A DNA stretch of 5,206 nucleotides from a bacterium (GTDB lineage: Bacteria; 4484-113; JALSIF01): assembly GCA_026981635.1 (NCBI GenBank), contig JALSIF010000046.1:1-5206 (forward strand), given 5' to 3'. Made by a program: the position numbers and the translations under genes. Positions 4,621 through 5,206 of the stretch are shown here, one piece after another. Each line of letters starts with the position of its first letter. The first letter of the stretch is position 1. The notes beneath the pieces were generated by a model, which searched no databases, had not been told where the DNA came from, and saw only the letters and a program-made list of their open reading frames with translations.

Positions 4621-5206
4621 CTAGCGGGCACTCATATTTTCCAGGATGACTGCCATCCCCTGGCCCACCCCGATGCACATGGTGGCCAGCCCAAAGCGGA
4701 CTCCCCGCCGCTTCATCTCCTTGGCCAGGTGCAGGGTGATGCGGGCGCCGCTCATTCCCAGGGGGTGGCCGATGGCGATGGCTCCCCCGTTCACGTTGAT
4801 ATCCTCCAGCCGCTCCATCAGATCAAGCTCCCGCAGGCAGGCCAGCACCTGGGCGGCGAAGGCCTCGTTTAGCTCAATCAGCCCGATGTCGTCAAGGCTA
4901 AGCCCGGCCCTGGCGAGGGCCTTTTTGGTGGCGGGCACCGGTCCCAGCCCCATGCAGGCGGGGTCAACCCCCGCCACCGCCGCGGTCACTATCCGGGCCA
5001 GGGGCTCAAGCCCGTGCTTCTCGGCATAGTCCAGCGAGGTGACTAGGCAGGCGGCCGCTCCGTCGTTTATCCCCGAGGAGTTTCCCGCCGTCACCGTCCC
5101 TCCCTCGCGGAAGGCGGGCCTTAGCTTGGCCAGTTTTTCCAGGGTGGTGTCCGGGCGGGGGTGCTCGTCCACCTCCACCACTACCGGATCACCCTTGCGC
5201 TGGGGG
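4621..5206 (-). CDS. Thiolase (acetyl-CoA C-acyltransferase), C-terminal part (5' end outside window)
   Basis: The frame is open to the right edge, giving the last ~194 residues of an enzyme of about 390. Thiolases join or cleave acyl-CoAs (acetoacetyl-CoA or 3-oxoacyl-CoA with CoA) in β-oxidation, aromatic degradation or biosynthesis, in the cytoplasm. The visible part carries the family landmarks: [20 protein letters not shown] at the edge, [16 protein letters not shown], the NEAFAAQ loop, the catalytic histidine in [16 protein letters not shown] (His codon 4765-4767) and the second catalytic cysteine in MCIGVGQG (Cys codon 4675-4677). The nucleophilic cysteine of the N-terminal half is outside the window. 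HPLGMSGAR and CIGVGQG resemble 3-oxoadipyl-CoA or other degradative thiolases more than CIGGGQG-type acetoacetyl-CoA thiolases, but substrate cannot be assigned on that. A GTG at 5179-5181 is internal, not the start. The DinB gene follows after 15 bases. Confidence 0.95.
   Translation of the reverse strand, partial: PQRKGDPVVVEVDEHPRPDTTLEKLAKLRPAFREGGTVTAGNSSGINDGAAACLVTSLDYAEKHGLEPLARIVTAAVAGVDPACMGLGPVPATKKALARAGLSLDDIGLIELNEAFAAQVLACLRELDLMERLEDINVNGGAIAIGHPLGMSGARITLHLAKEMKRRGVRFGLATMCIGVGQGMAVILENMSAR

Noticed and set aside
4646-5029. 127-residue + strand frame opposite the thiolase
   Set aside because: It is the antisense of the conserved thiolase catalytic region. Its Ser/Pro/Arg-rich composition has no family resemblance.

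Overview
This window comes from a GC-rich bacterium that uses strong AAGGAGG-type ribosome binding sites. Gene density is high, and the longest non-coding stretch is about 105 bases. No rRNA, tRNA, CRISPR array or insertion sequence was seen. The style of the proteins (SMC, a β-helix surface protein, an HTH_34 regulator with a membrane partner, DinB, a thiolase) would suit Chloroflexota or a similar environmental lineage. That is an inference from general resemblance, not a placement.

Layout, left to right. The 3' end of a divergent SMC-type ATPase gene (1-782, +) is followed 29 bases later by a small helical protein of unknown function (812-1117, +). This pair runs head-on into a secreted right-handed β-helix protein gene (1079-2419, -). 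The two genes overlap tail to tail by 39 bases, next to a hairpin-forming palindrome. A 105-base divergent intergenic region (2420-2524) separates the β-helix gene from a three-gene + strand operon: two tandem paralogous six-helix membrane proteins (2525-3106 and 3146-3736) and a small winged-helix regulator of the HTH_34 type (3736-4062), whose start codon overlaps the preceding stop. A 14-bp-stem bidirectional terminator (4076-4118) closes this operon. It also terminates the converging - strand pair, a thiolase (4621-5206, cut by the window edge) followed by a DinB-family protein (4096-4605).

The most interesting part is the membrane-protein/regulator operon. Its promoter has a perfect TTGACA -35 box, a 17-base spacer and a TAAGAT -10 box. 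Two identical 10-bp palindromes, AGAGTACTCT, flank the -10 box, and together they form a 27-bp inverted repeat with 12-bp arms. This is the expected design of an operator for a dimeric winged-helix repressor, and the regulator is the last gene of the same operon. The simplest reading is an autoregulated cassette in which the regulator controls two duplicated membrane proteins of unknown function. Because the operator lies in a divergent intergenic region, it may also affect the secreted β-helix gene. The flanking genes (SMC, DinB, thiolase) look like ordinary chromosomal genes with no evident link to the cassette.
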